Origin: Paenibacillus sp. GSMTC-2017
GTDB lineage: Bacteria; Bacillota; Bacilli; Paenibacillales; Paenibacillaceae
Reading direction: 5' to 3'
NCBI RefSeq assembly: GCF_016019935.1
Contig: NZ_JAECMT010000001.1
Coordinates: 62,022-126,021 of the forward strand
DNA length: 64,000 nucleotides
Below the pieces are notes generated by a model that was given only the letters and a program-made list of their open reading frames with translations, did not search any database and had not been told where the DNA came from. A program made the translations under genes and the position numbers. Below are positions 40,466 through 50,753 of this stretch, piece by piece; the first letter of the stretch is position 1, and every line of letters starts with the position of its first letter.

Positions 40466-42556
40466 ATGAGAAAAGCAACAAGACATACTCACAAACGACA
40501 CAAAGTATCTAAGAAAAAGATACTGATCATATTTGGTCTACTGTTTCTACTTATTAGTGGAATAAGTTTGATAGGACTTCGTATGCTAGTAGCGGCTCAG
40601 GATGTGACGCAACTGGATCGTCCACTGCCTGCGGCTACCATTTTGTTTGATGAGAACGGTCATGAGGCGGTGACAATTTCGTTAAACAAAATAGAACCGA
40701 TAACCTACGATAAAATTCCAAAACATATGATCGATGCCATTATTGCGGTCGAGGACCGGCGTTTTAACGAACATAAAGGTATGGATGTATGGGGAATCAG
40801 CCGGGCATTAATTCAAAATCTAACCTCGGGGAAAACCGTTCAAGGCGGAAGCACTATTACGCAGCAGCTAGCAAAAAATGTTTTTCTAACTCACGAGAGG
40901 ACCTGGAAGCGGAAATGGAATGAAGTACTTCTTGCAAAAAAAATCGAAGAGCAGTACAGCAAAGACCAGATCATAACGATGTACCTCAATCAGATTTATT
41001 ATGGCGAAGGAGCCTGGGGAATTAAGCGGGCGGCAGAAGTCTATTACGGTAAACCAGTCGAACGCTTAACGATAGCCGAATCGGCATTACTGGCAGGATT
41101 AGTTAAAGCACCTTCCGTGTTATCTCCATATAAGCGCCCAGAGCAAGCAATCGAGCGCAGAAATATCGTGCTTTCATTAATGCTGAATCAGGGATATATT
41201 GAGCAACGGACACACGAAGATGCCTTACAAGAGTCACTAAAACTGCGGGAATCCAAACCGAACCGTTCGGAATCGATACAATACCCTTTTTATACGGATC
41301 AGGTCATCCGTGAAGCGATAGACATATATGGATTAACAGAGAACGACGTGTTGCATGGAGGCCTTCGCATATACACGACACTGAATACCGACATGCAGAA
41401 GGCGGCAGAGCAAATATTTGAGGAAGATGACCTTTTTCCCAAAAGTATGAGCGACCAGCTCATTCAAGCTGGTGCGATCCTAATTGACCCGCGTACTGGC
41501 GGTATAAAGTCTCTAGTCGGAGGAAGAGGACCGCAGCCGTTTCGTGGTTATAACCGTGCCGTTCAATTGAGCAGACAACCGGGCTCCACGATGAAGCCGA
41601 TTGCGGTTTATACACCTGCACTTGAAAATGGTTTTCAACTTGATAGCCGTATCAACGACGAACCGACTATATTTGGAAGCTACGAACCGAAAAATGCTGA
41701 CAACACTTTTCACGGCAATGTGAGCATCTATGAAGCACTGACTCAATCATACAATATTCCTGCTGTTAAACTGCTAAATGAGATCGGTATTGATCAAGGA
41801 ATCGATGCATCTTCCAGGTTCGGTATAACGCTTAAGTCAGAGGATCGAACGCTTGGACTGGCGCTAGGAGGTACGAAGACCGGTGTGTCTCCTCTCCAAA
41901 TGGCTGAAGCGTACGGCGCTTTCGCAAATGACGGTATCCGTATGAGCAGCCATGCCATCGTTCGCATCGAGTCAGCCAACGGTACAATAGTTGCATCACG
42001 CGAGGAGGAGAAGGGGATAAGAGTAACTACCACTGAAGTAGCCCGAATAATGACTACCATGCTAAAAGGCGTGATTGATAGCGGCACTGGCAAAGCGGCA
42101 GCGATTGAAGACCGAGAGGTGGCTGGGAAGACAGGCACGACTGAGATGCCGGGCGTCGCGGGGTATGGAGCCAGGGACAATTGGTTTGTCGGTTACACAC
42201 CCCAACTTGTGGGTTCCGTTTGGCTTGGTTATGACAAGCCCGACTCCAGTCACTATTTGACTACTTCCTCCAAGGCAGCTGCCGTTGTGTTTAAAGAGCT
42301 TATGAGTAGCGCATTGCAAGGACAGCCCGCAATTCCGTTTCCGTTTGTTAAAGGGATAAATGCCGGCAAGCAAGATCATGCAGAGCGAGTTTCTAAGAAC
42401 AAAAGCGACAACGAAAAAAAGAGAAATAAAGAAAAAGAAAAGGAAGAGAGGAATAAAGAGAAAGAAGAGAAAAAACGAAATAAAGAGAAAGAAGAAAAAA
42501 AACGAGATAGAGAAAAAAGAGATAAAAAGGAAAGTGGAGAACATCGTAATGACTAG
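40466..42556 (+). CDS. Class A penicillin-binding protein (PBP1A-type)
   Basis: A 696-residue bifunctional peptidoglycan synthase. A short basic cytoplasmic N-terminus and one membrane anchor (residues about 19-40) lead to a GT51 transglycosylase domain with catalytic Glu96 (AVEDRRFNEHKG) and GGSTITQQLAKN. The transpeptidase domain carries Ser374-Thr-Met-Lys377, the SYN motif (QSYNIPAV) and Lys555-Thr-Gly (AGKTGTTEMPG). The last about 65 residues are an extremely charged Lys/Glu/Arg tail (repeats such as KEKEERNKEKEEKK), predicted disordered, which also exists in some Bacillus PBP1 and PBP2d proteins. It synthesises cell wall outside the membrane; it could be vegetative or sporulation-specific. 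GGGAGG precedes the ATG. Confidence 0.93.
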   Translation: MRKATRHTHKRHKVSKKKILIIFGLLFLLISGISLIGLRMLVAAQDVTQLDRPLPAATILFDENGHEAVTISLNKIEPITYDKIPKHMIDAIIAVEDRRFNEHKGMDVWGISRALIQNLTSGKTVQGGSTITQQLAKNVFLTHERTWKRKWNEVLLAKKIEEQYSKDQIITMYLNQIYYGEGAWGIKRAAEVYYGKPVERLTIAESALLAGLVKAPSVLSPYKRPEQAIERRNIVLSLMLNQGYIEQRTHEDALQESLKLRESKPNRSESIQYPFYTDQVIREAIDIYGLTENDVLHGGLRIYTTLNTDMQKAAEQIFEEDDLFPKSMSDQLIQAGAILIDPRTGGIKSLVGGRGPQPFRGYNRAVQLSRQPGSTMKPIAVYTPALENGFQLDSRINDEPTIFGSYEPKNADNTFHGNVSIYEALTQSYNIPAVKLLNEIGIDQGIDASSRFGITLKSEDRTLGLALGGTKTGVSPLQMAEAYGAFANDGIRMSSHAIVRIESANGTIVASREEEKGIRVTTTEVARIMTTMLKGVIDSGTGKAAAIEDREVAGKTGTTEMPGVAGYGARDNWFVGYTPQLVGSVWLGYDKPDSSHYLTTSSKAAAVVFKELMSSALQGQPAIPFPFVKGINAGKQDHAERVSKNKSDNEKKRNKEKEKEERNKEKEEKKRNKEKEEKKRDREKRDKKESGEHRND

Positions 42557-42620
42557 CTTATCGTTCGATCATTCTCCTATATAGCAACGATTCACCGTAT
42601 TTTCAAAAAGTAAATCAAAG

Positions 42621-42650
42621 AGCGTACTGCAACTTGCAGTACGCTTTTTT
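42621..42650 (+). terminator. Intrinsic terminator after PBP gene
   Basis: AGCGTACTGCAA pairs with TTGCAGTACGCT perfectly, then TTTTTT. Confidence 0.9.
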
Positions 42651-42753
42651 CGGGCATGTATGGTGATAACCTTGTTAGGAGAGCAAATATAGATTGCTTC
42701 TGATTATTTGCATAATCATTAACAAGGGGAACTTGAATGATTGCTTCGAAACA

Positions 42754-43341
42754 TTAGACCCGCTTTTCAAAATGATATTCCATCTCGCCAGCCAGAGACA
42801 TTGGAGTATCGCCACTTTTGTGGAAGCTATGCGAATGAATCAATTGAAACTCACCGAAGTCGACTTGTTTGTAAAATTCATAGCACGGGAAACCGTCATG
42901 GGAGCCTTTTATATGGCTCGAACCATCCAAACGTATAACAATATCAAGCTGATAATCTGCACTAGGTGCATCAGGTCGAAGTGGATTGCTTGCACTAGCT
43001 TTCATAATGAAGGAGACTTCATCTTCACCCCAAGACTCGTTCTGGATGACAACTCCATCTGTCGGTGCTTGTCCTTGTATATATTCGATCTCACCGTCAG
43101 GGGAAGTCATTTTGAGTACCGTCAATCCCGTATTGGCGAAAGAAACAAGCCTGCGTTTCACAAAATCAACAACAATTTCCTGCTCAACTCGCGAGCGCCC
43201 AGTGTTTACTGCATGAGGAGTGAACCCTCGAATGTCTCCCGCGTATTCATGTAAATACCCGGAAACTGGATCCTTGATGGACGGGAGCCACTGTAAGCCG
43301 CCAATAAACACACTTGCTCTTATTTTCACCACATCAGCCAT
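42754..43341 (-). CDS. DUF3238-like protein
   Basis: A 195-residue protein without signal peptide or membrane segment. It begins with KIRASVFIGGLQWLP, then GFTPHAVNTGRSRVEQEIVVDF, SFANTGLTVL, KASASNPLRPDAPSADYQLDI and HDGFPCYEFYKQVD. This series is how I remember the DUF3238 family of Bacillus, whose function is unknown. The ribosome site GAAAGGA is somewhat far from the ATG. The overlapping plus-strand frame is less protein-like and has no ribosome site. The protein is monocistronic on the minus strand. Confidence 0.6.
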   Translation of the reverse strand: MADVVKIRASVFIGGLQWLPSIKDPVSGYLHEYAGDIRGFTPHAVNTGRSRVEQEIVVDFVKRRLVSFANTGLTVLKMTSPDGEIEYIQGQAPTDGVVIQNESWGEDEVSFIMKASASNPLRPDAPSADYQLDIVIRLDGSSHIKGSHDGFPCYEFYKQVDFGEFQLIHSHSFHKSGDTPMSLAGEMEYHFEKRV

Positions 43342-43526
43342 AAATAAACAAATCCTTTCTATCGTAATATGTTTGTGAATTTGTTCAGTAAACTTATCGC
43401 TAGAAGTTCTTTTTTGATAATGTTTGAGAAACTAAAAAAATTAATTCTGCACGCTTATACACATTCTAGCAAGGAGATCTCTTAATAACAATTGATCCTT
43501 GGGAGATATTCCTTGAATTGGTTTTA

Positions 43527-43723
43527 GTGGGCAAGCCGTTTATTTTATTGCATGGTCTAGAATTTTAAATACAACTGTTCAGCTTAACCATTTTCTATTG
43601 AAAGACTACCAGGATGAATTAAATAAAATACAAAAGTATAATCTTCATATTATTTGGGGAGATCATGATAGAAGATATTTATCTCCATTGCATTTTGGGA
43701 AAGTTGATTTCAAGCACATCTGA
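43527..43723 (+). pseudogene. Remnant of an alpha/beta hydrolase gene
   Basis: One frame reads VGKPFILLHGLEF (an HG oxyanion-hole strand) and stops; a second frame then reads KDYQDELNKIQKYNLHIIWG then DHDRRYLSPLHFG, like the segment of alpha/beta hydrolases carrying the catalytic Asp (IIWGDHD). The nucleophile Ser region is missing between the two, and there is no complete frame. In 43342-43755 I see nothing else. Confidence 0.4.
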
Positions 43724-43755
43724 CTAACCGTTTTCCTCTGAGTTTAATATTTTTG

Positions 43756-43807
43756 TTGACACGACACCAAATGGTGACCTATGATTAAAACGACACCAAA
43801 TGGTGTC
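43756..43807 (+). promoter_or_regulatory. Promoter with double operator for the ArsR/SRPBCC operon
   Basis: TTGACA (43756-43761) and TATGAT (43780-43785) with an 18-base spacer make a good sigma-A promoter. GACACCAAATGGTGAC (43763-43778) lies between the two boxes, and GACACCAAATGGTGTC (43792-43807), a perfect 7-2-7 palindrome, lies at the start site. This is the layout of an autorepressing ArsR-type regulator. Confidence 0.75.
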
Positions 43808-43914
43808 ACAATGTAATTTTCGCCACGTGGGCGCTACATCGAAGAGCCGCATACTTTAAGCAGGTTATGAAATTAACGGCTGTCCCTTGGTAATAATATG
43901 TAGGAGAGGGTGTT

Positions 43915-44244
43915 GTGATCGAGAACAACCAGTTGCGAGATGTCTATGACGCGATTGCAGATCCAACTAGGCGCGAGTTGATCCGTCTGTTAGCAGAAGC
44001 GCGGGAATTGCCGCTTCATGAGTTAACAGCACAGTTTCAAATGGGTCGTACAGCGGTATCTAAACATTTGACAATTCTTAAAGAGGCTGGACTAGTCATT
44101 GATCGGAAAGTCGGAAGAGAAACACGATTTAGATTAAACGCCGCTCCACTTAAAGAAATTCAAGATTGGGTAGCATTTTACAGTAAGTTCTGGAGTGCGA
44201 ATATGTTACGCTTGAACCAACTATTTGAGGAGGATGAAATATGA
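43915..44244 (+). CDS. ArsR family transcriptional repressor
   Basis: A 109-residue winged-helix regulator. The fold is clear: YDAIADPTRRELIRLLAEARE then the recognition region MGRTAVSKHLTILKEAGLVIDR and the wing RETRFRLNAAPLKEI. No metal-binding CxC pair is seen, so it belongs to the non-metal ArsR group found with SRPBCC proteins. It likely binds the two GACACCA palindromes upstream and represses its own operon. GTG start after TAGGAGAGGG; the SRPBCC gene overlaps the stop by four bases. Confidence 0.9.
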   Translation: MIENNQLRDVYDAIADPTRRELIRLLAEARELPLHELTAQFQMGRTAVSKHLTILKEAGLVIDRKVGRETRFRLNAAPLKEIQDWVAFYSKFWSANMLRLNQLFEEDEI

Positions 44245-44636
44245 GTTTAGTATTATCATTAGATTTTCAGTACACAACATCGATTGAGAAACTTTGGTCC
44301 GCTTTAACAGATTCGAAGAAACTTGCAAAATGGGTATTGGAAAATGATTTTGAGCCTATCATAGGTCATCGTTTTCAGTTTCGGGCTGAGCCTAATGAAT
44401 ATTGGGATGGCGTTATTGATGGGGAAGTGCTTAGATTAGACCCACCAAACAGCTTGTCATATTCTTGGGCCGTCGGTGCTGAAAAACATATGGTCGTGTG
44501 GACGCTTAAAGATTTAGGAGACGGAAAGGTTAACCTCAACCTCAATCAAACCGGATTCTCCAACGTTCACGGTCTCGAAGGTGCTAAGCATGGCTGGAGT
44601 CAATGGTGTGGCCAACTTGATCAGGTTTTGGTTTAG
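44241..44636 (+). CDS. SRPBCC (AHSA1-like START superfamily) protein
   Basis: A 131-residue protein with the Bet v 1-like fold: LDFQYTTSIEKLWSALTDSKKLAKW at the start and LSYSWAVGAEKHMVVWTLKD in the later strands; this is the activator-of-Hsp90 homologue 1 type. Members bind small hydrophobic ligands or act as accessory proteins. The ATGA overlap with the ArsR gene indicates translational coupling, so it may sense or process the ligand that controls the repressor. A weak ATAAACCG/CGGTTTAT hairpin follows at 44721-44755. Confidence 0.88.
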   Translation: MSLVLSLDFQYTTSIEKLWSALTDSKKLAKWVLENDFEPIIGHRFQFRAEPNEYWDGVIDGEVLRLDPPNSLSYSWAVGAEKHMVVWTLKDLGDGKVNLNLNQTGFSNVHGLEGAKHGWSQWCGQLDQVLV

Positions 44637-44843
44637 TATCTGAGCTCTGTAATCAAACTACTCATTTCAAATATAGATGTCTGACTTCAAATATTGAAAT
44701 TTGTAATGAAATAGATGAACATAAACCGGCGGCATACCGTTTGCAGTCGGTTTATATCTATTCCTACTATTTATATAACATTAATCCAACAGTGAAGATA
44801 AGTAATAGGAGTAGAAAATTACATGTACGGAAGGAAGTAAATC

Positions 44844-47099
44844 ATGAGTGAATCTAATCTTGAATATATCGTTCTTTCGGGAGCAAGAGAAAACAATCTC
44901 AAAAACGTATCCTTGCGCATTCCTAAGCGAAAAATCACTATCTTCACAGGTGTATCCGGATCTGGTAAATCATCAATCGTCTTTGATACGATCGCAGCAG
45001 AATCTACACGATTGCTAAATGAAAACTTTAGCATGTTCGTACGTAATTTCTTGCCACGTGTCCCCCAGCCAGATACAGACGCGATTGAGAACCTAAGCAT
45101 GGCTGTTATTGTGGATCAAAAACGGTTAGGCGGCGGCTCCCATTCTACAATGGGCACTATTACCGACATTTCTCCAATTCTACGTCTTTTGTTTTCCCGA
45201 GTTGGAGAGCCTCATGTAGGACCAGCGCACATGTTCTCGTTTAATGATCCACAAGGTATGTGTCCAGAATGCAACGGAATCGGTCGCAGACTAGGTATCG
45301 ATATGAGCAAAACTGTAGATATGTCATTGTCACTGAATGAAGGGGCAATTATGTTACCGGACTATAAAGTAAACAGCATGGATTGGTCAATGATTGTGCA
45401 GTCTGGTGACTTTGATCCTGATAAAAAACTGACGGACTATTCAGAAGCGGAACTAGAAAACTTACTTTACGCAAAAGCAAGAAAAGTCGAGATGCAGTTC
45501 GCTGGAAAAGCAATAAACATTACCGTAGAAGGCATCATTGAGAAATTCACCAACAAATATATTAAGCAGGATTTAAAGACGAAGTCCGAGCGTACACAAA
45601 AAGCAGTTGCTCCCTACATCTCCGAGGGACCTTGCTCCAGTTGTCGCGGTGCAAGACTCAGTCAAGCAGCACTAAATTGCAAGATCAATGGACACAACAT
45701 TGCCGATATGTCTGCGATGGAAGTTGGACTTCTCATTCGCGTCATTCGGGAGATTGACGATCCTGTTGCAACACCTGTCATTAAGTCACTAACCGAACGT
45801 CTACAACATTTGGTAGATATCGGGCTTGATTACTTAACACTGAATCGTGAGACAGATACACTATCCGGGGGAGAGTCACAACGCGTCAAGATGGTAAAAC
45901 ATCTGAGCGGTAGTCTAGTAGATGTTACTTACATCTTTGATGAACCTAGCGTTGGCTTGCATCCACGTGATGTGCATCAGTTAAATGAGTTGCTTAAGAA
46001 GCTGCGCGACAAAGGAAATACGGTCATCGTAGTGGAACATGACCCTGATGTAATCAAGGTTGCAGATTACATTGTAGACGTTGGTCCGCACGCAGGTAGC
46101 CGTGGTGGTACTATCGTTTATGAAGGAAGCTTCCAGGGTCTACTTACGGCTAACACTCTGACAGGTAATCATATGAAACGCCCGATAGAGCTAAAACATG
46201 ATTGTAGACAGCCATCCGGCAAGTTGTCTATTAAAGATGCCACATTACATAATCTTAAAAATATCAGTGTAGATATTCCAACAGGTGTAATGACAGTTGT
46301 TACTGGTGTCGCTGGATCGGGTAAAAGTACGTTAATTAACGATTCATTCCTCAGTCAGCATCCAGATGCGATCGTCATCGATCAATCTGCAGTTGGTGTA
46401 TCAACACGCTCCAATCCTGCGACCTATACAGGAATAATGGACGATGTGCGCAAGGCGTTTGCTTCGGCTAATAAGGTAAATCAAGGTTTGTTTAGCTTTA
46501 ACTCCAAAGGAGCTTGTGAAAACTGCCAAGGGCTCGGAGTTGTATACACAGATCTTGCATTCCTCGACACCGTGAAGCTACCATGCGAAGTATGTGGTGG
46601 TAGACGATTTAAAGAAGAGGTACTCGCTTACAAACTAAACGGCAAATCAATTGCAGAAGTACTAGAAATGACTGTAGAGCAAGCTTTAGATTTCTTTGAA
46701 CTAAAAGAAGTTGTACGCAAACTTCAAGCGATGAGTGATGTTGGGCTCAACTATATTACACTCGGCCAGCCACTCAGCACGCTTTCGGGCGGTGAATGTC
46801 AGCGCATTAAACTGGCAAGCGAACTTCATAAGAAGAGCAGTATTTACGTATTGGACGAGCCGACGACTGGACTACATATGTCAGATATCGGTCACTTATT
46901 AGAGATTATGAACCGCCTTGTAGATGACGGTAATACGGTAATCGTTATCGAGCACAACATCGATGTCATTAGTCAAGCAGATTGGATTATCGATATGGGA
47001 CCGGATGGAGGAAGTAAAGGCGGACAGGTAGTATTCGAGGGTACACCTTCTAACATCATCCATGCGGGACAGTCGATCACTGGCAGATACTTAGTGTAG
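44844..47099 (+). CDS. UvrA-like ABC ATPase (DrrC-type)
   Basis: A 751-residue tandem ABC ATPase related to excinuclease subunit A. The first nucleotide site has GVSGSGKSSIVFDTIAAES, the second GVAGSGKSTLINDSF; signature motifs are LSGGESQRVKM and LSGGECQRIKL, each followed by Walker B (YIFDEPSVGLHPRD and YVLDEPTTGLHMSD). Zinc-binding Cys pairs are CPECNGIGRR, CSSCRGARL, CENCQGLGVV and CEVCGGRRF. It is about 190 residues shorter than housekeeping UvrA (about 940), which matches the DrrC/UvrA2-like branch linked to resistance against DNA-binding drugs rather than core nucleotide excision repair. It is close to, but separate from, the ArsR operon. GGAAGG precedes the ATG. Confidence 0.88.
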   Translation: MSESNLEYIVLSGARENNLKNVSLRIPKRKITIFTGVSGSGKSSIVFDTIAAESTRLLNENFSMFVRNFLPRVPQPDTDAIENLSMAVIVDQKRLGGGSHSTMGTITDISPILRLLFSRVGEPHVGPAHMFSFNDPQGMCPECNGIGRRLGIDMSKTVDMSLSLNEGAIMLPDYKVNSMDWSMIVQSGDFDPDKKLTDYSEAELENLLYAKARKVEMQFAGKAINITVEGIIEKFTNKYIKQDLKTKSERTQKAVAPYISEGPCSSCRGARLSQAALNCKINGHNIADMSAMEVGLLIRVIREIDDPVATPVIKSLTERLQHLVDIGLDYLTLNRETDTLSGGESQRVKMVKHLSGSLVDVTYIFDEPSVGLHPRDVHQLNELLKKLRDKGNTVIVVEHDPDVIKVADYIVDVGPHAGSRGGTIVYEGSFQGLLTANTLTGNHMKRPIELKHDCRQPSGKLSIKDATLHNLKNISVDIPTGVMTVVTGVAGSGKSTLINDSFLSQHPDAIVIDQSAVGVSTRSNPATYTGIMDDVRKAFASANKVNQGLFSFNSKGACENCQGLGVVYTDLAFLDTVKLPCEVCGGRRFKEEVLAYKLNGKSIAEVLEMTVEQALDFFELKEVVRKLQAMSDVGLNYITLGQPLSTLSGGECQRIKLASELHKKSSIYVLDEPTTGLHMSDIGHLLEIMNRLVDDGNTVIVIEHNIDVISQADWIIDMGPDGGSKGGQVVFEGTPSNIIHAGQSITGRYLV

Positions 47100-47146
47100 T
47101 ACCACTTTGCAAGAGAACAATATAATCGCATTGGTGTATGCTAAAA

Positions 47147-47185
47147 TAATAGCGACTGACAGCTGTTGTCAGTCGCTATTTTTTC
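47147..47185 (+). terminator. Intrinsic terminator after the UvrA-like gene
   Basis: AATAGCGACTGACAGC pairs with GTTGTCAGTCGCTATT, then TTTTTC. The rest of 47100-47471 is AT-rich leader with no further gene visible. Confidence 0.85.
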
Positions 47186-47471
47186 GTTCACCCCGCTTGG
47201 CGCAAAGTATTATTAATCTTCTAACCGTGTATTTCAGAAGGGAAAATTCATTTTCAACATAGCTTGTCTTCATTCGATATTTTTCGCTATTGAAGATTCT
47301 CACCTCCATCCATTAAACTAAATTGGCAACAATTATAAGTTTATTCTTTTTACTGCTTTTTTTACTAGATTAAGAGAGAGGGGGCTGTTCAGGTAATCTG
47401 TAAAAAAACGAATTACAAGAAGATTCTAAAACATTCCTCATTACAAATTTAGAAAGAGAAGGTGATCGATT

Positions 47472-47912
47472 ATGAAACAATTGTCCAAACGCTTTTCTAT
47501 TGCCTTAATAGCTGCATTACTTCTTTTAAGTTCTTTTTCTGGAAGCGCTTCCGCTTCATGGGTACCTCAACAGGAAATAAATCTTGGTTATCTCTCTAGC
47601 AGCAGAGCGGATGGTAAGTTTTACTTACATGTAAGCGGCTTCGCTCATTTTAAAATGTCAAGCACGTCTACCTACGGAAATGTGGTTCCTATTCTTTATC
47701 AGCTACAGCCAAATAACACTTGGACAGCTGTTAGAGGCAGAACGCTAGATCTATATAATCACTTTGCACCTTATACTGGCACTCATTACAATGTTAACAT
47801 TAATGAATCTTCTTACCAGCAACCGTTGTCCCCAGGTGTTTATAAGCTAGTTATAAATGCACCGAACGACGTTTATTTGGCGGATTGGCAAGCTCATGTC
47901 GTCGGTTATTGA
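47472..47912 (+). CDS. Small secreted protein of unknown function
   Basis: A 146-residue exported protein. The signal peptide is basic (MKQLSKRF), hydrophobic (IALIAALLLLSSF) and ends SASA near residue 28. The mature part is aromatic-rich and beta-like: SSRADGKFYLHVSGFAHF, VVPILYQLQPNNTWTAV, LSPGVYKLVINAPNDVYL. No cysteine and no enzymatic motif. No family recognised. GAAGGTG precedes the ATG, and a strong terminator ends the gene. Confidence 0.6.
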   Translation: MKQLSKRFSIALIAALLLLSSFSGSASASWVPQQEINLGYLSSSRADGKFYLHVSGFAHFKMSSTSTYGNVVPILYQLQPNNTWTAVRGRTLDLYNHFAPYTGTHYNVNINESSYQQPLSPGVYKLVINAPNDVYLADWQAHVVGY

Positions 47913-47969
47913 TTCTGACCCATTGATTAATCTTTGTTAACTAACGGAATTTTATAATTCAAGATGACA

Positions 47970-48004
47970 AAAAAAGCAACCGATTATCGATCGGTTGCTT
48001 TTTC
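47970..48004 (+). terminator. Intrinsic terminator after the 146-residue secreted protein
   Basis: AAAAAGCAACCGAT pairs with ATCGGTTGCTTTTT around a small loop. Confidence 0.9.
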
Positions 48005-48099
48005 CGTTGCAGTAACGAACAGTTAAAAGCTATTATATCCATCCAATATATAGAAGAATATAATGAATGTATGAATCTAGATCTAATGGAGGGGTATCT

Positions 48100-50649
48100 T
48101 TGTTTGTCCAGATCAAAATTGAAATTCCTCAAGTTCGTAAATCCTTGGTACCCAGGCCGAGGTTGATTAGCAAGTTTAATGAGGGGATGGATTCCAAGCT
48201 AACGCTTGTTTCCGCTCATGCCGGCTACGGTAAAACGACATCACTTAGCATATGGGCAAAACAATGTGGAGTTCCAGTGGCTTGGGTATCGCTAGATAAG
48301 CTAGATAACGATTGGGCTACGTTCTGGAGCTATGTATTGTCCTCTATTCGTGAAAGAATTCCCGATTTTGGCGAAACGTTAGGGTTTCTTCTAGAGATGG
48401 AGCCCGCGATATCGTTCGAGCCCGGTATTACAGCACTTCTGAATGAATTAAATCAATTGGATGAATCACTAATACTCGTATTAGACGACTATCACGTTAT
48501 AGATATTCCTATTATTCATCATTCCCTAAGTTATCTTCTCGAGTATCTACCTTTGCATGTCCATCTTTATATCGCGAGCCGCATTGAGTTGTCATTTCCT
48601 ACTGCCAAATTATTGGCGAAGGGAGAGATGGTGCAAATCGATATGAAGGATTTGCAGTTTAATGTGGAAGAAGGTGCTGTTTTTTTTAGAGATATGATGA
48701 AAATTTCCTTAACGAATGAGCAAATCTTTGATCTGTTCCGTCAGACGGAAGGTTGGGTAAGCGGACTTCAACTGGCGGCAATTACACTTAAAAGCAGCAA
48801 CAACATAGCAGCTTCCATCCGTCATTTCAATGGACAGCAACGTCACATCTCAAATTACTTGCTCGAAGAGGTATACGGGAATCTTCCTGAGTCAACGCGG
48901 CAATTTTTAATCGCAACATCTATATTGAGTAAAATGAATCGGGACTTATGTCAGGCGGTCACAGGTCAAACGGATAGCCACCAGCATTTAGAACGGCTAG
49001 AGCAACTAAATTTGTTTCTCATTCCTCTAGATGACCACCACGAATGGTATCGTTATCATCAGTTATTATCCGATTTCCTGCAGCAGATTGGTGCCAGAGA
49101 AAACCCAGAACGGTGGCGGCGATTACATGTTCACGCCGCACAATGGTTTGAAAGTAAAAAATGTGATGAAGACGCGGTAGAACATTACATTAAGGGGCAG
49201 CAGGTAGAGGATGCCGTTCGATTGATCGAACGACTTCTTCCAGAGCTCATGCAATCAAAGGTCAACGTACTAATTAGATGGATCGCATCACTTCCTGAGA
49301 ACAGCTACGAACATAAACCAATGTTCGAGATATTCTATATATCTAAAATGATAGAAGATGGAGAATGGAGTAAAGCATTGCTTCGAGCCGAACAGGCGGA
49401 GAAACGTTTCGAATCGCTCAGAACTATATTGCCTGAGACGGAATGGAAACAATTGATGGGAAATCTTTATTATTTCTGCGGCATTATTTGTTATTTGCAG
49501 CGGAATCTAACCAGAACGACCTATTATTTCGAGCTTCTAGATCATTATTTACCGGAAGGAAGTAGCTTCCAAAATTATGGAAGTAATCGCTATCAAGATT
49601 ATTATCTTTTCACGGATCTTCTTTCACTTAACAATGATCTTCAAGTCGTAGAGCAGTTTCTACTAAAGTGGATTCAGGTTTGGGGGAAACGAGCGCATTA
49701 TCCTTTTGTCGGCTATCTATATATTTCTTATTGTATGCTTCTCTACGAACGGAACAGTTTGGAAGATACAGAGCAGTACCTAGTAGTGGCTATGAAACGA
49801 GAAGATTTACAAAAGAACATATGGATGCGGGTTCAGCTTAATCTGATGTCATCATGGCTTAAGCAGACACTTGGGAGAAACAACGAAGCTATCGAAACGC
49901 TAACTTGGCTCAGTTCGACCATTGAATCACCAGACTATGAATTGATTATGCGAAAGATTAAAGAGCAGCAGGCTCATCAATTTTTGCGCCAAGGTCAGAT
50001 CTCGAAGGCAGTCGATTGGTCGGAACAGACAGGACTATCTCATACAGATGAAGTCTCCATACATCGCATGGACGAATATTTGGTGCTAGCAAGAGTTCTA
50101 GCGGCAAGCCAGCGGATATCAGACGCGTGTCAACTGATTGCTAAACTGGAGCTGTTGGTCGAGAAAGAACAATTTTTAAGGATGCGCATCAAGTTATTAA
50201 TAGCAAAAAGTAGAATACTTAGGTATTCAGATCAGCCTCAGGCGGCTCTTGGAGCATTAAAAGCTGCTCTGCGACTCTCTGAGCCAACGGGTTATATACG
50301 CAGCTTCATCGATGAAGGACCAACAATGAATGAAATGTTGTTCGAACTTCTCGATGAACAGCACGGACAGTGGGATAAAATGATTCCCCTCGACTATGTC
50401 GAGAATCTACTTAAAGAATCTCAAACTTTGCCTACTTTCGAGTTGTCGTTAAGGGCTAGATTAACAGATCAGGAATTGAAAGTACTGTACTTGATCTCTG
50501 AAGGGCTGCTTAACAAGGAGATCGCTCCCCGTATGCATATTTCGCTCGATACTGTAAAATTTCATGTGAAAAATATATATCGCAAGTTAGGTGTTCACAA
50601 CCGTACACAAGCAGTTAAGCAGGCTATACATTTCCGTTATCTCATGTGA
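48100..50649 (+). CDS. MalT-like STAND ATPase LuxR family regulator
   Basis: An 849-residue transcription activator. An N-terminal STAND ATPase has Walker A with Lys45 ([10 protein letters not shown]) and Walker [12 protein letters not shown]; the middle 450 residues are helical TPR-like repeats, and the C-terminal about 65 residues are a LuxR helix-turn-helix ([35 protein letters not shown]). This is the MalT architecture: inducer and ATP binding drive oligomerisation. The TTG at 48100 is preferred since GGAGGGG sits six bases ahead; the ATG at 48067 would lack a site. It is directly upstream, same strand, of the three-gene unknown cassette and is the best candidate for its activator, though a terminator separates them. 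Confidence 0.88.
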   Translation: MFVQIKIEIPQVRKSLVPRPRLISKFNEGMDSKLTLVSAHAGYGKTTSLSIWAKQCGVPVAWVSLDKLDNDWATFWSYVLSSIRERIPDFGETLGFLLEMEPAISFEPGITALLNELNQLDESLILVLDDYHVIDIPIIHHSLSYLLEYLPLHVHLYIASRIELSFPTAKLLAKGEMVQIDMKDLQFNVEEGAVFFRDMMKISLTNEQIFDLFRQTEGWVSGLQLAAITLKSSNNIAASIRHFNGQQRHISNYLLEEVYGNLPESTRQFLIATSILSKMNRDLCQAVTGQTDSHQHLERLEQLNLFLIPLDDHHEWYRYHQLLSDFLQQIGARENPERWRRLHVHAAQWFESKKCDEDAVEHYIKGQQVEDAVRLIERLLPELMQSKVNVLIRWIASLPENSYEHKPMFEIFYISKMIEDGEWSKALLRAEQAEKRFESLRTILPETEWKQLMGNLYYFCGIICYLQRNLTRTTYYFELLDHYLPEGSSFQNYGSNRYQDYYLFTDLLSLNNDLQVVEQFLLKWIQVWGKRAHYPFVGYLYISYCMLLYERNSLEDTEQYLVVAMKREDLQKNIWMRVQLNLMSSWLKQTLGRNNEAIETLTWLSSTIESPDYELIMRKIKEQQAHQFLRQGQISKAVDWSEQTGLSHTDEVSIHRMDEYLVLARVLAASQRISDACQLIAKLELLVEKEQFLRMRIKLLIAKSRILRYSDQPQAALGALKAALRLSEPTGYIRSFIDEGPTMNEMLFELLDEQHGQWDKMIPLDYVENLLKESQTLPTFELSLRARLTDQELKVLYLISEGLLNKEIAPRMHISLDTVKFHVKNIYRKLGVHNRTQAVKQAIHFRYLM

Positions 50650-50677
50650 CCAAAAACACTATTCCATTTTTAGAATA

Positions 50678-50706
50678 GCCTACCCTTATGGGTAGCTTTT
50701 TTTTGT
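50678..50706 (+). terminator. Intrinsic terminator after the LuxR-type regulator
   Basis: CTACCC/GGGTAG hairpin followed by a run of eight T. Confidence 0.75.
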
Positions 50707-50753
50707 TTCTGTTCGTTTTAGAATAAAAGCAAGTGAATGAAAGGAGTGATCGT

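Noticed and set aside
42694-43254. A 186-residue plus-strand frame opposite the DUF3238-like gene
   Set aside because: No ribosome site and an unnatural composition; the minus-strand protein has family-like motifs.
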